This document shows, piece after piece, positions 7,618 through 15,252 of a stretch of DNA of 28,666 nucleotides. This DNA is from Ruminococcus sp. (GTDB lineage: Bacteria > Bacillota > Clostridia > Oscillospirales > Ruminococcaceae). Location: the NCBI GenBank assembly GCA_017961625.1, contig JAGCWY010000028.1, forward strand, positions 1 to 28,666, given 5' to 3'. A model generated the notes under the pieces. The model did no database searches. It saw only the letters and a list, made by a program, of their open reading frames with translations, and was not told where the DNA came from. Within the stretch, counting starts at the first letter, position 1, and every line of letters begins with the position of its first letter. Position numbers and translations under genes: made by a program.

Positions 7618-9354
7618 TTACGCCAGTTTCCAACTTACCGCCTGTTTTCTGCCGCTGATAAAGTTTTTGTAGATTCCATCCTGTGCCATCAGTTCTTCGT
7701 GACGTCCTTTCTGAACGATACGACCCTTGTCCACGACAATAATCTGGTCAGCGTTTCTAACTGTTTTGAGCCTATGAGCGATCATAATAATCGTTTTGTG
7801 CTTGGTCAAATTCTCTATGGCTTCCGTGAGTTCCTTTTCATTTTCAGGATCAACATTTGCAGTCGCCTCATCAAGTATGATAATAGGCGCATCCTTCATA
7901 ATTGCACGTGCAATAGCTAGTCTTTGCTTTTCGCCCCCAGAAAGGGTAGCACCACCCTCGCCTATCACTGTATCATAGCCGTTGGGAAGTGACATTATAA
8001 AATCATGACAAGCGGCTTTCTTTGCGGCTTCTTCTACTTCCGCCATCGATGCTTCGGGTCTGCCGAAACGGATATTGTTAGCGATAGTGTCTTCAAAAAG
8101 GTATACACGTTGAAAAACGAAGCTGAAATTTTTCATAAGTGAATCAAAACTGTAATCTTTTACATTTCTTCCGCCGAGTGTGACCTGCCCCTCCTGAACA
8201 TCCCAGAAACGGGAGATAAGAGAAGTGATAGTAGTCTTGCCTCCGCCGGAAGGCCCTACGAGCGCGGTGGTTGTATTCTCATTTATTTCAAGCGATACAT
8301 CGTCAATGATCTTTCTGTTCTCATATGCAAAGCTGACATGTTCAAGGCGGATGTCCCTGTTCTGAGGTGTGATGTTTTCTCCGTCGGTATCCATCTGCTC
8401 GATGTTCAGTATCTCAGACGCCAGGTCAACGCCTTTTCCGATAACACGAAGCAGGGCTGTGTAAATGCCTGCCGAATCCAGTGACTCAAACACCATGAAG
8501 GAACAAAGCAGCATGGTGATGGTATATACAAGTTCCATACTTCCATTCAGATAGAAATAGACTGATGCACCTGCTATTGCAACTCCTATCAGCTTGCATA
8601 TAAGATTCTGAACACCCACGGCAGGTATCGCCGCCAGCTCTGCAGAAATGTCAGCGTTTTTCTTGCGCTCAATAGAGTTTTGGAGCCTCGACTGATTGAG
8701 CCCGATTATGTTGTAGTTTCTGATCTCCGATATTCCCTGAATGTATTCCAGTATCACACCTACCATTTCTCTGTCGGCAGAGAGCTTTTCATCGGCCACC
8801 TTTGCAACACTGTGATTCGTCCACTGATTTACAAGAATAAAAATGACTATGCCAACAAGCGAAATCAGTCCGATACGGACATCAAAAACAAACATGAAAA
8901 GAGCAATGACCACAGTCGTGATGCTGCCTTGCAATACCAGCATGATTGCACGGGTAGCGATGTCTCCCATCTGCTCCATTGTGTTTGTAGCAACCGAGGT
9001 GATATGTCCAAGACTTGTATCATTGAAATATCCCATAGGAAGATATCGCAGATGCTCACCTATCTCAATTCGTTTGAGAGCAGCCGTATCATATCCGCCC
9101 TCTGTCTGGAGCATGGTTGAAAAGCGGCTTATCACCGTCTTTCCAAGCGTACTTATCAACATCAGACCTATGACAGTCAGTATTGTCTTTATGTTGATAT
9201 TATCATTAAGCACCGCTTGAATTGCAACAAACGCGGCTGGTATCTTCATGGCAGTGAACATTGCCTCAATAACTCCGAGTACGATAGCAGTGTAGAAATT
9301 TCTTCTGTTCTTGTCATTACAAAAGTCAAAGAACTTTTTTATCATCTCAAGCAT
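7618..9354 (-). CDS. ABC exporter-fold half transporter, second of a pair
   Basis: This is a 578-aa half transporter: about six membrane helices in the first 300 residues, then one ATPase domain with Walker A GPSGGGKTT, signature LSGGEKQRL and Walker B IIILDEAT. It should form a heterodimer with the protein encoded just upstream. Its ATG at 9354 overlaps the previous stop by 8 bases and has AGAAAGGAG at good spacing; a longer start (9435) would lie deep inside the upstream gene and lacks this signal. Pairs of this fold next to ECF genes resemble the YbtP/YbtQ and IrtAB arrangement, where the exporter fold imports metal chelates. Whether this pair imports or exports cannot be decided from sequence. 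Confidence 0.9.
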   Translation of the reverse strand: MLEMIKKFFDFCNDKNRRNFYTAIVLGVIEAMFTAMKIPAAFVAIQAVLNDNINIKTILTVIGLMLISTLGKTVISRFSTMLQTEGGYDTAALKRIEIGEHLRYLPMGYFNDTSLGHITSVATNTMEQMGDIATRAIMLVLQGSITTVVIALFMFVFDVRIGLISLVGIVIFILVNQWTNHSVAKVADEKLSADREMVGVILEYIQGISEIRNYNIIGLNQSRLQNSIERKKNADISAELAAIPAVGVQNLICKLIGVAIAGASVYFYLNGSMELVYTITMLLCSFMVFESLDSAGIYTALLRVIGKGVDLASEILNIEQMDTDGENITPQNRDIRLEHVSFAYENRKIIDDVSLEINENTTTALVGPSGGGKTTITSLISRFWDVQEGQVTLGGRNVKDYSFDSLMKNFSFVFQRVYLFEDTIANNIRFGRPEASMAEVEEAAKKAACHDFIMSLPNGYDTVIGEGGATLSGGEKQRLAIARAIMKDAPIIILDEATANVDPENEKELTEAIENLTKHKTIIMIAHRLKTVRNADQIIVVDKGRIVQKGRHEELMAQDGIYKNFISGRKQAVSWKLA

Positions 9355-11110
9355 ATGCATTCTCCTTTCTGATATCGTTATCCCTGACCATACTATGCGC
9401 TTCCCACATTTTTCTGTAAAGTTCACAGTTTGCAAGAAGCTCCTGCTGTGTGCCGCAAGCCTCTATATTTCCATTATTGATGACAAATATCTTATCTGCG
9501 TCAACAATCGTCGAAAGGCGATGTGCAATCACGATAAGTGTCCTGCCCTTTACAAGCTTTGCAACACTTGCCTGAACAAGCGCTTCGTTTTCGGGATCGG
9601 TGTAAGCAGTTGCTTCATCCAGTATGACAACTGGTGCATTTTTGAGCATTGCCCTTGCAATACATAACCTCTGACGCTCACCGCCAGAAAGATGTCCGCC
9701 TGCTCCGCCGACCACTGTATCATATCCATTTTCAAGTCCCAAGATGAATTCATGACAGCCCGATGCCTTTGCCGCATTGATAACGTCCTCGTCAGTCGCT
9801 CCCGACCTGCCGAGTCGGATATTTTCCTTGATTGACATATCGAAAAGGTAGTTATCCTGTGCCACATAGGATATCTGTGCCATGTAATAATCAAGGGGCA
9901 GTTCTTTGATATTCACGCCCCCGTATGTAATATCGCCTGAATCGGTATCCCACAGCGAATCAATCAGCCTTGCGATAGTGCTCTTGCCAGAACCCGAAGG
10001 ACCAACAATTGCTGCAACCTCCCCCTGCTTAATATCCATATTAATACCGTGTAGCACTTCCTTGTCCTTGTAGGTAAATCTCACATCGGATAGCTTGATG
10101 TCTGAACCAACAAGTTTCTTTGTCATCGCTGACGGTCTTACCATGTCCTCGCGTTCAATGATCTCTGTTACTTCACCGAAGATTGTTTGCATCTTCAGAA
10201 TATCGTCCATGTAAGAAAATGCGACAACGAGAGGAGTGATAAGTCCTGCCGAGAGAATGATACCTGTAATGAAATCCTCCACAGTCAGCGAGCCGTTTCT
10301 CACCAGTATCATACCTATTGGAAGAACGCCTAAGAAAGTTGCAGGCAGAAAAGCCATAGTTCCCGACTGTGGCCATATACAACGGCGCATCCAGTCGATG
10401 AAAACATCTGCGCCTTCTCTTGCAGCATTCATGAATTTTACATACGAACTGCCTGTCTTTCCAAAAGCTTTGATGACCTCTATGCCGTTGATATACTCGA
10501 CAGCTGTATCATTAAGCTTTTTGGTCTTTTCAACGGATAATTCATAACCGCCTTTACTTCTTGCAAACATAATTACAGCGCAAGTAAGACCGATTGCAGC
10601 ACCCAACAAGTTAGCTAACCCTAACCTCCAGTCAATTAAAAGCAGATATATGAACATAATGACGGGAAGAAGGATATTTGCCGTAAACTCTGGAACTATA
10701 TGTGCCAGTGTCGTTTCCATGGAATCAACTCTGTCAACGATAATGTTTTTGTAGCTGCCGCTGTTGTCATCCAGCACTGAGCCAAGCGGTATTTTGGACA
10801 ACTTTTCACAGAGCTGTTTTCGTATGCTACCCAACACATTAAAAGTTGCCACATGTGATAATGAAGTTGATAATGAATGTAGTGTTATTCTTATCCCCCA
10901 AAACACGCCCATCAGGAGTGTTTGTTTCAGGTAATATTCCCATTCTCTATTGCCATCAAGAAGCTTTTCTACAATATCAGCCATTATAAGATAAGGGATA
11001 AACGATGCTGCTACACCCAAAACAGCAAGCACAACACTTCCTCCGAAATAGCTTTTCTTTCTCCCTGCAAATTCAATTACCCAGGATAATAGACTGCGTT
11101 TCTTTTTCAT
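9347..11110 (-). CDS. ABC exporter-fold half transporter, first of a pair
   Basis: This 587-aa protein has an N-terminal basic segment, about six transmembrane helices up to residue ~310, and a C-terminal ATPase with Walker A GPSGSGKST, signature LSGGERQRL and Walker B VVILDEAT. It starts at the ATG at 11110 with AGAGGAGA upstream. It is the first transporter gene after the TetR regulator, 93 bases downstream of it, and overlaps its partner gene by 8 bases. The two ABC proteins are clearly paralogous but not close copies, as expected for a heterodimer. Its substrate is likely the same as, or chemically linked to, that of the ECF module in the same operon (inference). Confidence 0.9.
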   Translation of the reverse strand: MKKKRSLLSWVIEFAGRKKSYFGGSVVLAVLGVAASFIPYLIMADIVEKLLDGNREWEYYLKQTLLMGVFWGIRITLHSLSTSLSHVATFNVLGSIRKQLCEKLSKIPLGSVLDDNSGSYKNIIVDRVDSMETTLAHIVPEFTANILLPVIMFIYLLLIDWRLGLANLLGAAIGLTCAVIMFARSKGGYELSVEKTKKLNDTAVEYINGIEVIKAFGKTGSSYVKFMNAAREGADVFIDWMRRCIWPQSGTMAFLPATFLGVLPIGMILVRNGSLTVEDFITGIILSAGLITPLVVAFSYMDDILKMQTIFGEVTEIIEREDMVRPSAMTKKLVGSDIKLSDVRFTYKDKEVLHGINMDIKQGEVAAIVGPSGSGKSTIARLIDSLWDTDSGDITYGGVNIKELPLDYYMAQISYVAQDNYLFDMSIKENIRLGRSGATDEDVINAAKASGCHEFILGLENGYDTVVGGAGGHLSGGERQRLCIARAMLKNAPVVILDEATAYTDPENEALVQASVAKLVKGRTLIVIAHRLSTIVDADKIFVINNGNIEACGTQQELLANCELYRKMWEAHSMVRDNDIRKENAYA

Positions 11111-11164
11111 TATTATATTCTCCTCTAAATCAGTTTGATAAAGCTAACGTATGTTTTATTTTAT

Positions 11165-11191
11165 AGGGAAACACACATAATGCGCTTCCCT
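11165..11191 (-). other. Hairpin between the TetR and ABC genes
   Basis: On the minus strand AGGGAAGCGCA can pair with the downstream GTGTGTTTCCCT (outer six pairs perfect, inner pairs including G-U). It is followed by TATAAAATAAAAC, so it lacks a T tract and is not a standard terminator. In the 93-base space between regulator and transporter genes it could set transcript stability or relative expression. Confidence 0.35.
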
Positions 11192-11203
11192 TGATTTGGT
11201 TGA

Positions 11204-11818
11204 TTAAAGACCGAAGAGAGCCTTCCACGCCGAAAGATAAAACTTTTCGAGTGTATGGGCGTAGTGCATGGCTTCATCTTTTGTGAAATCATGTATGACT
11301 GCCTGGAGTATCGCTTCAACACTTGCCGTCACAAGCAGATGAAATTCCTTTTCGTCTATGTCATTGACTGCAATCCCGCTTTTCTTCAGTGCATTCATAT
11401 ATCGGATAGTGACTTCTTCCTCAAGCTTTGCAATGTCATGAGTGAAGTTTTCATATTTTGTACCCTGAGATCTGCAAACAATCAGCTTGAACTCATCAAA
11501 ATGGTCATAAATGTATTCCATAAATCGAACAGTTTCCATCTTATCTTCCCATATTGATTCAGCTGCTACCTTACCTATCTCATCAAAATAGTCGTCCTCT
11601 ATCCCGTGAAAGCACTCCATAAGACCTTCTATCGCAGGATCAACCAACGATGCAAACATTTCCTCCTTACTTGAAAAATGCTTATACAGACCGCCTACCT
11701 GAATGCCTGCCTCAGTTGCTATTCTTCGGAGTGATGCATCTGTAAATCCGTACTCCATAAACTCATTTTTGGCAGCTTCAATGATTCTTTCGTGGCTCTG
11801 CGTTTTGTCTCTCGGCAT
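11204..11818 (-). CDS. TetR/AcrR-family transcriptional regulator
   Basis: This 204-aa protein has a clear TetR N-terminal helix-turn-helix (residues about 10-52: RIIEAAKNEFMEYGF, then LRRIATEAGIQVGGLYKHF) and an all-helical C-terminal ligand domain of typical length. The ATG at 11818 is preceded by GGGGAGGTGA. It is the first gene of the minus-strand transport operon and its own promoter contains a 37-bp inverted repeat (see 11843-11894), so it very likely represses itself and the two ABC plus three ECF genes downstream, releasing them when a ligand binds. The ligand may relate to the transported compound, which is a common but not universal pattern. Confidence 0.9.
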   Translation of the reverse strand: MPRDKTQSHERIIEAAKNEFMEYGFTDASLRRIATEAGIQVGGLYKHFSSKEEMFASLVDPAIEGLMECFHGIEDDYFDEIGKVAAESIWEDKMETVRFMEYIYDHFDEFKLIVCRSQGTKYENFTHDIAKLEEEVTIRYMNALKKSGIAVNDIDEKEFHLLVTASVEAILQAVIHDFTKDEAMHYAHTLEKFYLSAWKALFGL

Positions 11819-11842
11819 AAACTCACCTCCCCAAAAGTAAAT

Positions 11843-11894
11843 GAACAGTGTACACCAACGATATAAGTATACACTGTTCTCTTTCGCTTGTCAA
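11843..11894 (-). promoter_or_regulatory. Promoter and TetR operator of the transport operon
   Basis: On the minus strand TTGACA (11894-11889) and TATACT (11871-11866) are 17 bp apart. Perfect 10-bp arms GAACAGTGTA (11843-11852) and TACACTGTTC (11870-11879) enclose 17 bases. The repeat covers the -10 box and start region, the ideal place for repression. Each arm also carries a smaller palindrome: GTGTACAC on one side, GTATAC on the other. Confidence 0.85.
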
Positions 11895-11989
11895 GTGGTT
11901 TTTAGAGTATATGGTAATTCAGGGCGATTTTTTCCGTTTTGAATATTTTTCAAATTGGTAAACTTTTATCTTTCGTGCTTTTTAACCTG

Positions 11990-12420
11990 TTAACAGTTAT
12001 AAATATAAGAACAGGGGGCTGTACATTGGTGCAATTGATCCGTTCCTCTTCTAAGGTACCGAGCAGATAATTCTGCTACGTGTTTTATAAAAAAACGATA
12101 CATACTATAAGCAGGTAAAACAGCCTCCGCAAGCAGTCTTTGACTTCCGCCTGTTTTGCCGATAACACTTAAAACATCGCTGCCAAGAGCCATACACTTA
12201 GGATTTTCAGCAATGCATCGTCTGCTGAGTCATTCCTAATTCACGAAATGTCTTGATTTGAGCGTTGATTTCTTAAGTAGTGAAGCCTGCCACTTTTAAA
12301 GCGTTTATGGTAGAGCTTCCGTATTTGGCTGCATTTCTTGCTCCGGCAATTTATTTATAGCTGCTCCGCCGCCTTTAAAACACCAAATGTTACAACATTC
12401 CAAAAGACATCTTTCTTGGC
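11990..12420 (-). pseudogene. Decayed coding sequence of unknown type
   Basis: This fills most of the 540-base gap between 11895 and 12437. On the minus strand, protein-like segments appear in different frames. One is NAAKYGSSTINALKVAGFTT, a stop, then EINAQIKTFRELGMTQQTMH; a shift of frame continues as IAENPKCMALGSDVLSVIG and ends with a TAA near 11990. A further piece near 12380-12420 reads DVFWNVVTFGVLKAAEQL. Several stops and frame changes suggest a gene broken by mutation. I cannot name the family; a toxin or other surface-protein C terminus is possible but unproven. Confidence 0.4.
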
Positions 12421-12437
12421 AGCTTCTTTATGAAGTA

Positions 12438-13172
12438 TTATTTTCCGTAAGCAATACCGAAATCTGTTCCGTTATTGAGCTCGACAAGCAGATCTCTCAG
12501 ACCCAGCTGTCCGTGTTTCTCTATCCAACTTGCAAGTTCATGCTTCGCATTCAAGTAGCGGAAGCGTCTGTCCCCGGCTTCTCCTGCATAGAATTCCGCA
12601 GGAGTGTCCATATCTTCAAGGGCAATTATGTTTCTTCCGCTGTCCGTCTGCTTTATCCACTGTTCTTCGCTGTACTGCTCACGGTAGTCATTCTGGGTGG
12701 CAAGTCCCTCATCGAACCATGTCGGTATACGTTTCAATGCCTCCTTTGAAAGCCGTGTGTGCAGCTCTGCATGAGTGAGCTCATGCGCCAGAATATCAAG
12801 ATTCATATACTCGACAGATATACATATATATTGCTTTTTTGAAGGTACAAAATAAGTGGGAGTAGCGTGATCTTCGCCAAGCTTTGAGATAAGTTTTTCG
12901 TCATCGCATATAATGACAATAGTCTCGTCCCAAAAGTTCAACTCTCCGAAGAAAGCCCTGTCACGCTCCTCCGCCTGACTGATAAGCTCAAGCACTTCCT
13001 GCTGATCTCCTGCATAATTTTTGTTGATATAGACATTGTCTGCGATCTCAGTAAAAGCTGGTCTGTACGGAACGGTCATCAGATAACCGCATTGATTGAA
13101 CTGGAAGAAATAAACAGCCGCCGCTGTAATCAGAAGCAGTATTACAGCAATAACACAGCGAAGGAGCTTCAT
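12438..13172 (-). CDS. Membrane-anchored gluzincin-type metalloprotease
   Basis: This 244-aa protein has an N-terminal membrane helix (about residues 5-24) and an outward-facing domain. It contains the zinc-protease motif HELTH (H130, E131, H134), followed 21 residues later by WFDEGLA, where E155 is the expected third zinc ligand, the pattern of peptidase MA/M1-like gluzincins. Its ATG lies 5 bases after the permease stop without a strong ribosome binding site of its own, so it is probably coupled to the ABC genes. Protease genes are not a usual part of Ytr-like operons, so a role in envelope or antibiotic response is inferred only from context. No inhibitor or substrate is suggested by the sequence. 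Confidence 0.83.
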   Translation of the reverse strand: MKLLRCVIAVILLLITAAAVYFFQFNQCGYLMTVPYRPAFTEIADNVYINKNYAGDQQEVLELISQAEERDRAFFGELNFWDETIVIICDDEKLISKLGEDHATPTYFVPSKKQYICISVEYMNLDILAHELTHAELHTRLSKEALKRIPTWFDEGLATQNDYREQYSEEQWIKQTDSGRNIIALEDMDTPAEFYAGEAGDRRFRYLNAKHELASWIEKHGQLGLRDLLVELNNGTDFGIAYGK

Positions 13173-13177
13173 TGTTT

Positions 13178-13813
13178 TTATATCTCTCTTGCCTCATATA
13201 TCTTCGCAGAAATAAACCATGAAACAATGAATATTATCAGAGCTGCTGCAAAGATAGCTGCAATAAGTATGGGCTGAGTCAGCTTTGTTACGAACGCTGC
13301 TACATCAGCTCCCATAAATGCTGAAGATAAACCAGCAACGGCAATACCTGTCAGAATAAAATATACCACTCTGCCCTTGGCTGTACCGTATTTGAAATCA
13401 AAGGGATACATAAATGCAGGAAGAATAATGGATATCGAAGATGCCGCAGTAAGATAAACCTCGATCTCGCTAAGGCTCAGAGCCGAATCCTTGTTTACGA
13501 CATTTATAAGAATAAATGATACAAGTGCTATTATTGAGGCTAATACAGCAGAAATAAGCACAACAATGTACTTTGAAGAAACGATCTTCTTTCTGTCAAC
13601 GGGGAAGCATGCTGAGTATTTGTCCCACTTGCTCATTTCATCTACGGTCAGTCCCTGCTTTACAAGCATGGGAATCAGGAACGGTATGAACATGATATAT
13701 GCGGGGCTCTTCATGAATACTCCCAGCACCACAAACATGAGCAGGCATAAAAACTGCATTTTGTTGTTCTTTATCAGTACAAGTATTTCCTTTGTAATTA
13801 AACCTTTCATCAT
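13178..13813 (-). CDS. ABC-2 type transporter permease
   Basis: This 211-aa protein is mostly hydrophobic, with about six membrane helices (for example FLCLLMFVVLGVFM near the start and PILIAAIFAAALIIFIVSWF near the end). It matches ABC-2 permeases paired with single ATPase genes. Its start is the ATG at 13813, one base after the ATPase stop, with AAGGAGG placed inside the end of the ATPase gene. Together with the ATPase and GntR regulator it forms a Ytr-like cell-envelope or peptide-antibiotic response transporter. The exported or flipped substrate is unknown. Confidence 0.82.
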   Translation of the reverse strand: MMKGLITKEILVLIKNNKMQFLCLLMFVVLGVFMKSPAYIMFIPFLIPMLVKQGLTVDEMSKWDKYSACFPVDRKKIVSSKYIVVLISAVLASIIALVSFILINVVNKDSALSLSEIEVYLTAASSISIILPAFMYPFDFKYGTAKGRVVYFILTGIAVAGLSSAFMGADVAAFVTKLTQPILIAAIFAAALIIFIVSWFISAKIYEAREI

Positions 13814-13814
13814 C

Positions 13815-14645
13815 TTAGTTTTCCTCCTTAGCCATAAATACGAACAGGTCCTCTATTGAAACGGGTTTTGTAGTGAAAGAAGCGGGTATCATGTTTCTGT
13901 CAACGATAGCCTCGGTGCTCCATTTGTTGGAGCGCTTGCCCTTGACAGCGTTTTCGTCCAGCTCTGCAAGCTGTTCTTCGGTAGTGTTGATAAACACATA
14001 CTGCTCAAGGAGATTATCCTTTTCTTCGCAGAGCATAAGCTTGCCCTTGTGCATAAAGGCGATATAGTCGCAGAGCTTCTCAAGGTCGCTTACGATATGT
14101 GACGAGATAAGTATTGAGTGGTTCTCCTCACGGGTAAAGTCGTTGAGAATGTCGATTATCTCGTCTCTTACAAGGGGATCAAGTCCGCTTGTGGGCTCGT
14201 CGAGTATGAGCAGCTCAGCGTGATGGGAAAGTGCGACTGCGATGCCCAGCTTCATTTTCATACCCTTTGAAAACTCCGAGAAAGCCTTGTTTTCTGGCAG
14301 GCTAAACTTGCTTATATATTCAAGGTATATCTTTTCGTCCCAGTTGGTGAACATATTCTTCATTATCTTATTGATGTCGTTTGCGTTCAGCTTATCGGGA
14401 AATCCGACTTCATCAAGAACTACGCCGATACGGTTTTTCAGCTTTGCCGAGATAGGCTGTCCGAGAACTTCTATGCTGCCATCATATTTTATCGAACCGA
14501 GAATAGAACGGATAGTCGTACTTTTTCCGGCGCCGTTTTCACCGATAAGTCCGAGGATACAACCCTGAGGCAGTGAAAACGAAACATTATCAAGTGTAAA
14601 GCCCTTGTATTTTTTTGTAAGATTACTGATATTCAATGCGTTCAT
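13815..14645 (-). CDS. ABC transporter ATPase, Ytr/Bcr-like
   Basis: This 276-aa ATPase has Walker A GENGAGKST, the BcrA-type signature FSKGMKMKLGIAVAL and Walker B LLILDEPTSGLDP. The C-terminal ~70 residues form the extension typical of multidrug or bacitracin-type ABC ATPases. It starts 13 bases after the GntR stop, with AAGGAGATG just ahead of the ATG. It should drive the permease encoded immediately downstream. The arrangement GntR-ATPase-permease recalls the YtrABC or bacitracin-sensing operons of Firmicutes, where expression is released by cell-wall antibiotics; the inducer here is not visible. Confidence 0.88.
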   Translation of the reverse strand: MNALNISNLTKKYKGFTLDNVSFSLPQGCILGLIGENGAGKSTTIRSILGSIKYDGSIEVLGQPISAKLKNRIGVVLDEVGFPDKLNANDINKIMKNMFTNWDEKIYLEYISKFSLPENKAFSEFSKGMKMKLGIAVALSHHAELLILDEPTSGLDPLVRDEIIDILNDFTREENHSILISSHIVSDLEKLCDYIAFMHKGKLMLCEEKDNLLEQYVFINTTEEQLAELDENAVKGKRSNKWSTEAIVDRNMIPASFTTKPVSIEDLFVFMAKEEN

Positions 14646-14658
14646 AAAAACATCTCCT

Positions 14659-15030
14659 TTAATTTTCGCTGAGGTATCTGTACATATCTATTATATCCTC
14701 TGTAGAAAGGCTGCATGAGGCGGCACGCTGCCGGACCTCCGTCAGGAGCTCCTCTATCTTCTTGAGGTTTTCCTCCCGCAGAAGCTCCGTATTCTTAGGA
14801 GCCACAAAGCAGCCCTTGGCAGGCTGGGTATATATGAACCCCTCACGTTCAAGCTCGTCATAAGCACGTTTGGTGGTTATGACGCTTATACGAAGGTCTT
14901 TTGCAAGATTCCGTATGGACGGGAGCGGATCGTTTTCTTTCAGCTCTCCGTTTATGATACTGCTCTTGATCTGATTGTAGATCTGGTCATAAATGGGAGC
15001 GCCGTTTTTATTATCAATGAATATATTCAA
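14659..15030 (-). CDS. GntR-family regulator, YtrA-like
   Basis: This 123-aa protein has only the winged-helix domain of the GntR family (residues about 8-75: YDQIYNQIKSSIINGELKEN, LPSIRNLAKDLRISVITTKR) and a short C-terminal dimerisation tail, the size of YtrA subfamily repressors. It has no large ligand domain. The ATG at 15030 is preceded by GAGGTGATATT. It is the first gene of a four-gene operon, and the promoter upstream is covered by an 11-bp-arm inverted repeat (15063-15099), so autorepression is very likely. YtrA-type proteins are commonly linked to cell-wall antibiotic response. Confidence 0.88.
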   Translation of the reverse strand: MNIFIDNKNGAPIYDQIYNQIKSSIINGELKENDPLPSIRNLAKDLRISVITTKRAYDELEREGFIYTQPAKGCFVAPKNTELLREENLKKIEELLTEVRQRAASCSLSTEDIIDMYRYLSEN

Positions 15031-15062
15031 AATATCACCTCGAATTCAGAACTGTTTATCAA

Positions 15063-15110
15063 GTTTCATCTGTATATACACAGTATACACAGATGAAACA
15101 GATTTGTCAA
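15063..15110 (-). promoter_or_regulatory. Promoter and operator of the GntR-ABC-protease operon
   Basis: On the minus strand TTGACA (15110-15105) and TATACT (15087-15082) are 17 bp apart. A perfect inverted repeat, GTTTCATCTGT (15063-15073) and ACAGATGAAAC (15089-15099), spans 37 bases centred on the -10 box. This is the likely binding site of the GntR regulator encoded directly downstream. Confidence 0.85.
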
Positions 15111-15204
15111 TATAGTTCAGCAAGGTTTGTGTAATATTTCAATTTCGATGCAGATTTTGCTGATAATATGTGAAACGTTTACAACGTTTTACTGACTTGA
15201 AGAC

Positions 15205-15230
15205 AAAAAAGCCCCCGCAAGTGTGGAGAC
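15205..15230 (-). terminator. Terminator of the serine hydrolase gene
   Basis: On the minus strand GTCTCC and GGGGGC pair (six pairs, two G-U) around an ACACTTGC loop and run straight into TTTTTTGTC. It lies 23 bases past the gene's stop at 15253. The weak G-U pairs lower confidence, but the six-T tail is clear. Confidence 0.6.
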
Positions 15231-15252
15231 ATTCTGTATCATTCTTCAGTTT

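Noticed and set aside
8680..9220. Plus-strand frames inside the ABC exporter genes
   Set aside because: They are antisense shadows of well-supported ABC genes with clear Walker motifs.
9355..9435. Longer N terminus for the second ABC protein
   Set aside because: It would lie deep inside the upstream ABC gene with no ribosome binding site; the ATG at 9354 has AGAAAGGAG at good spacing.
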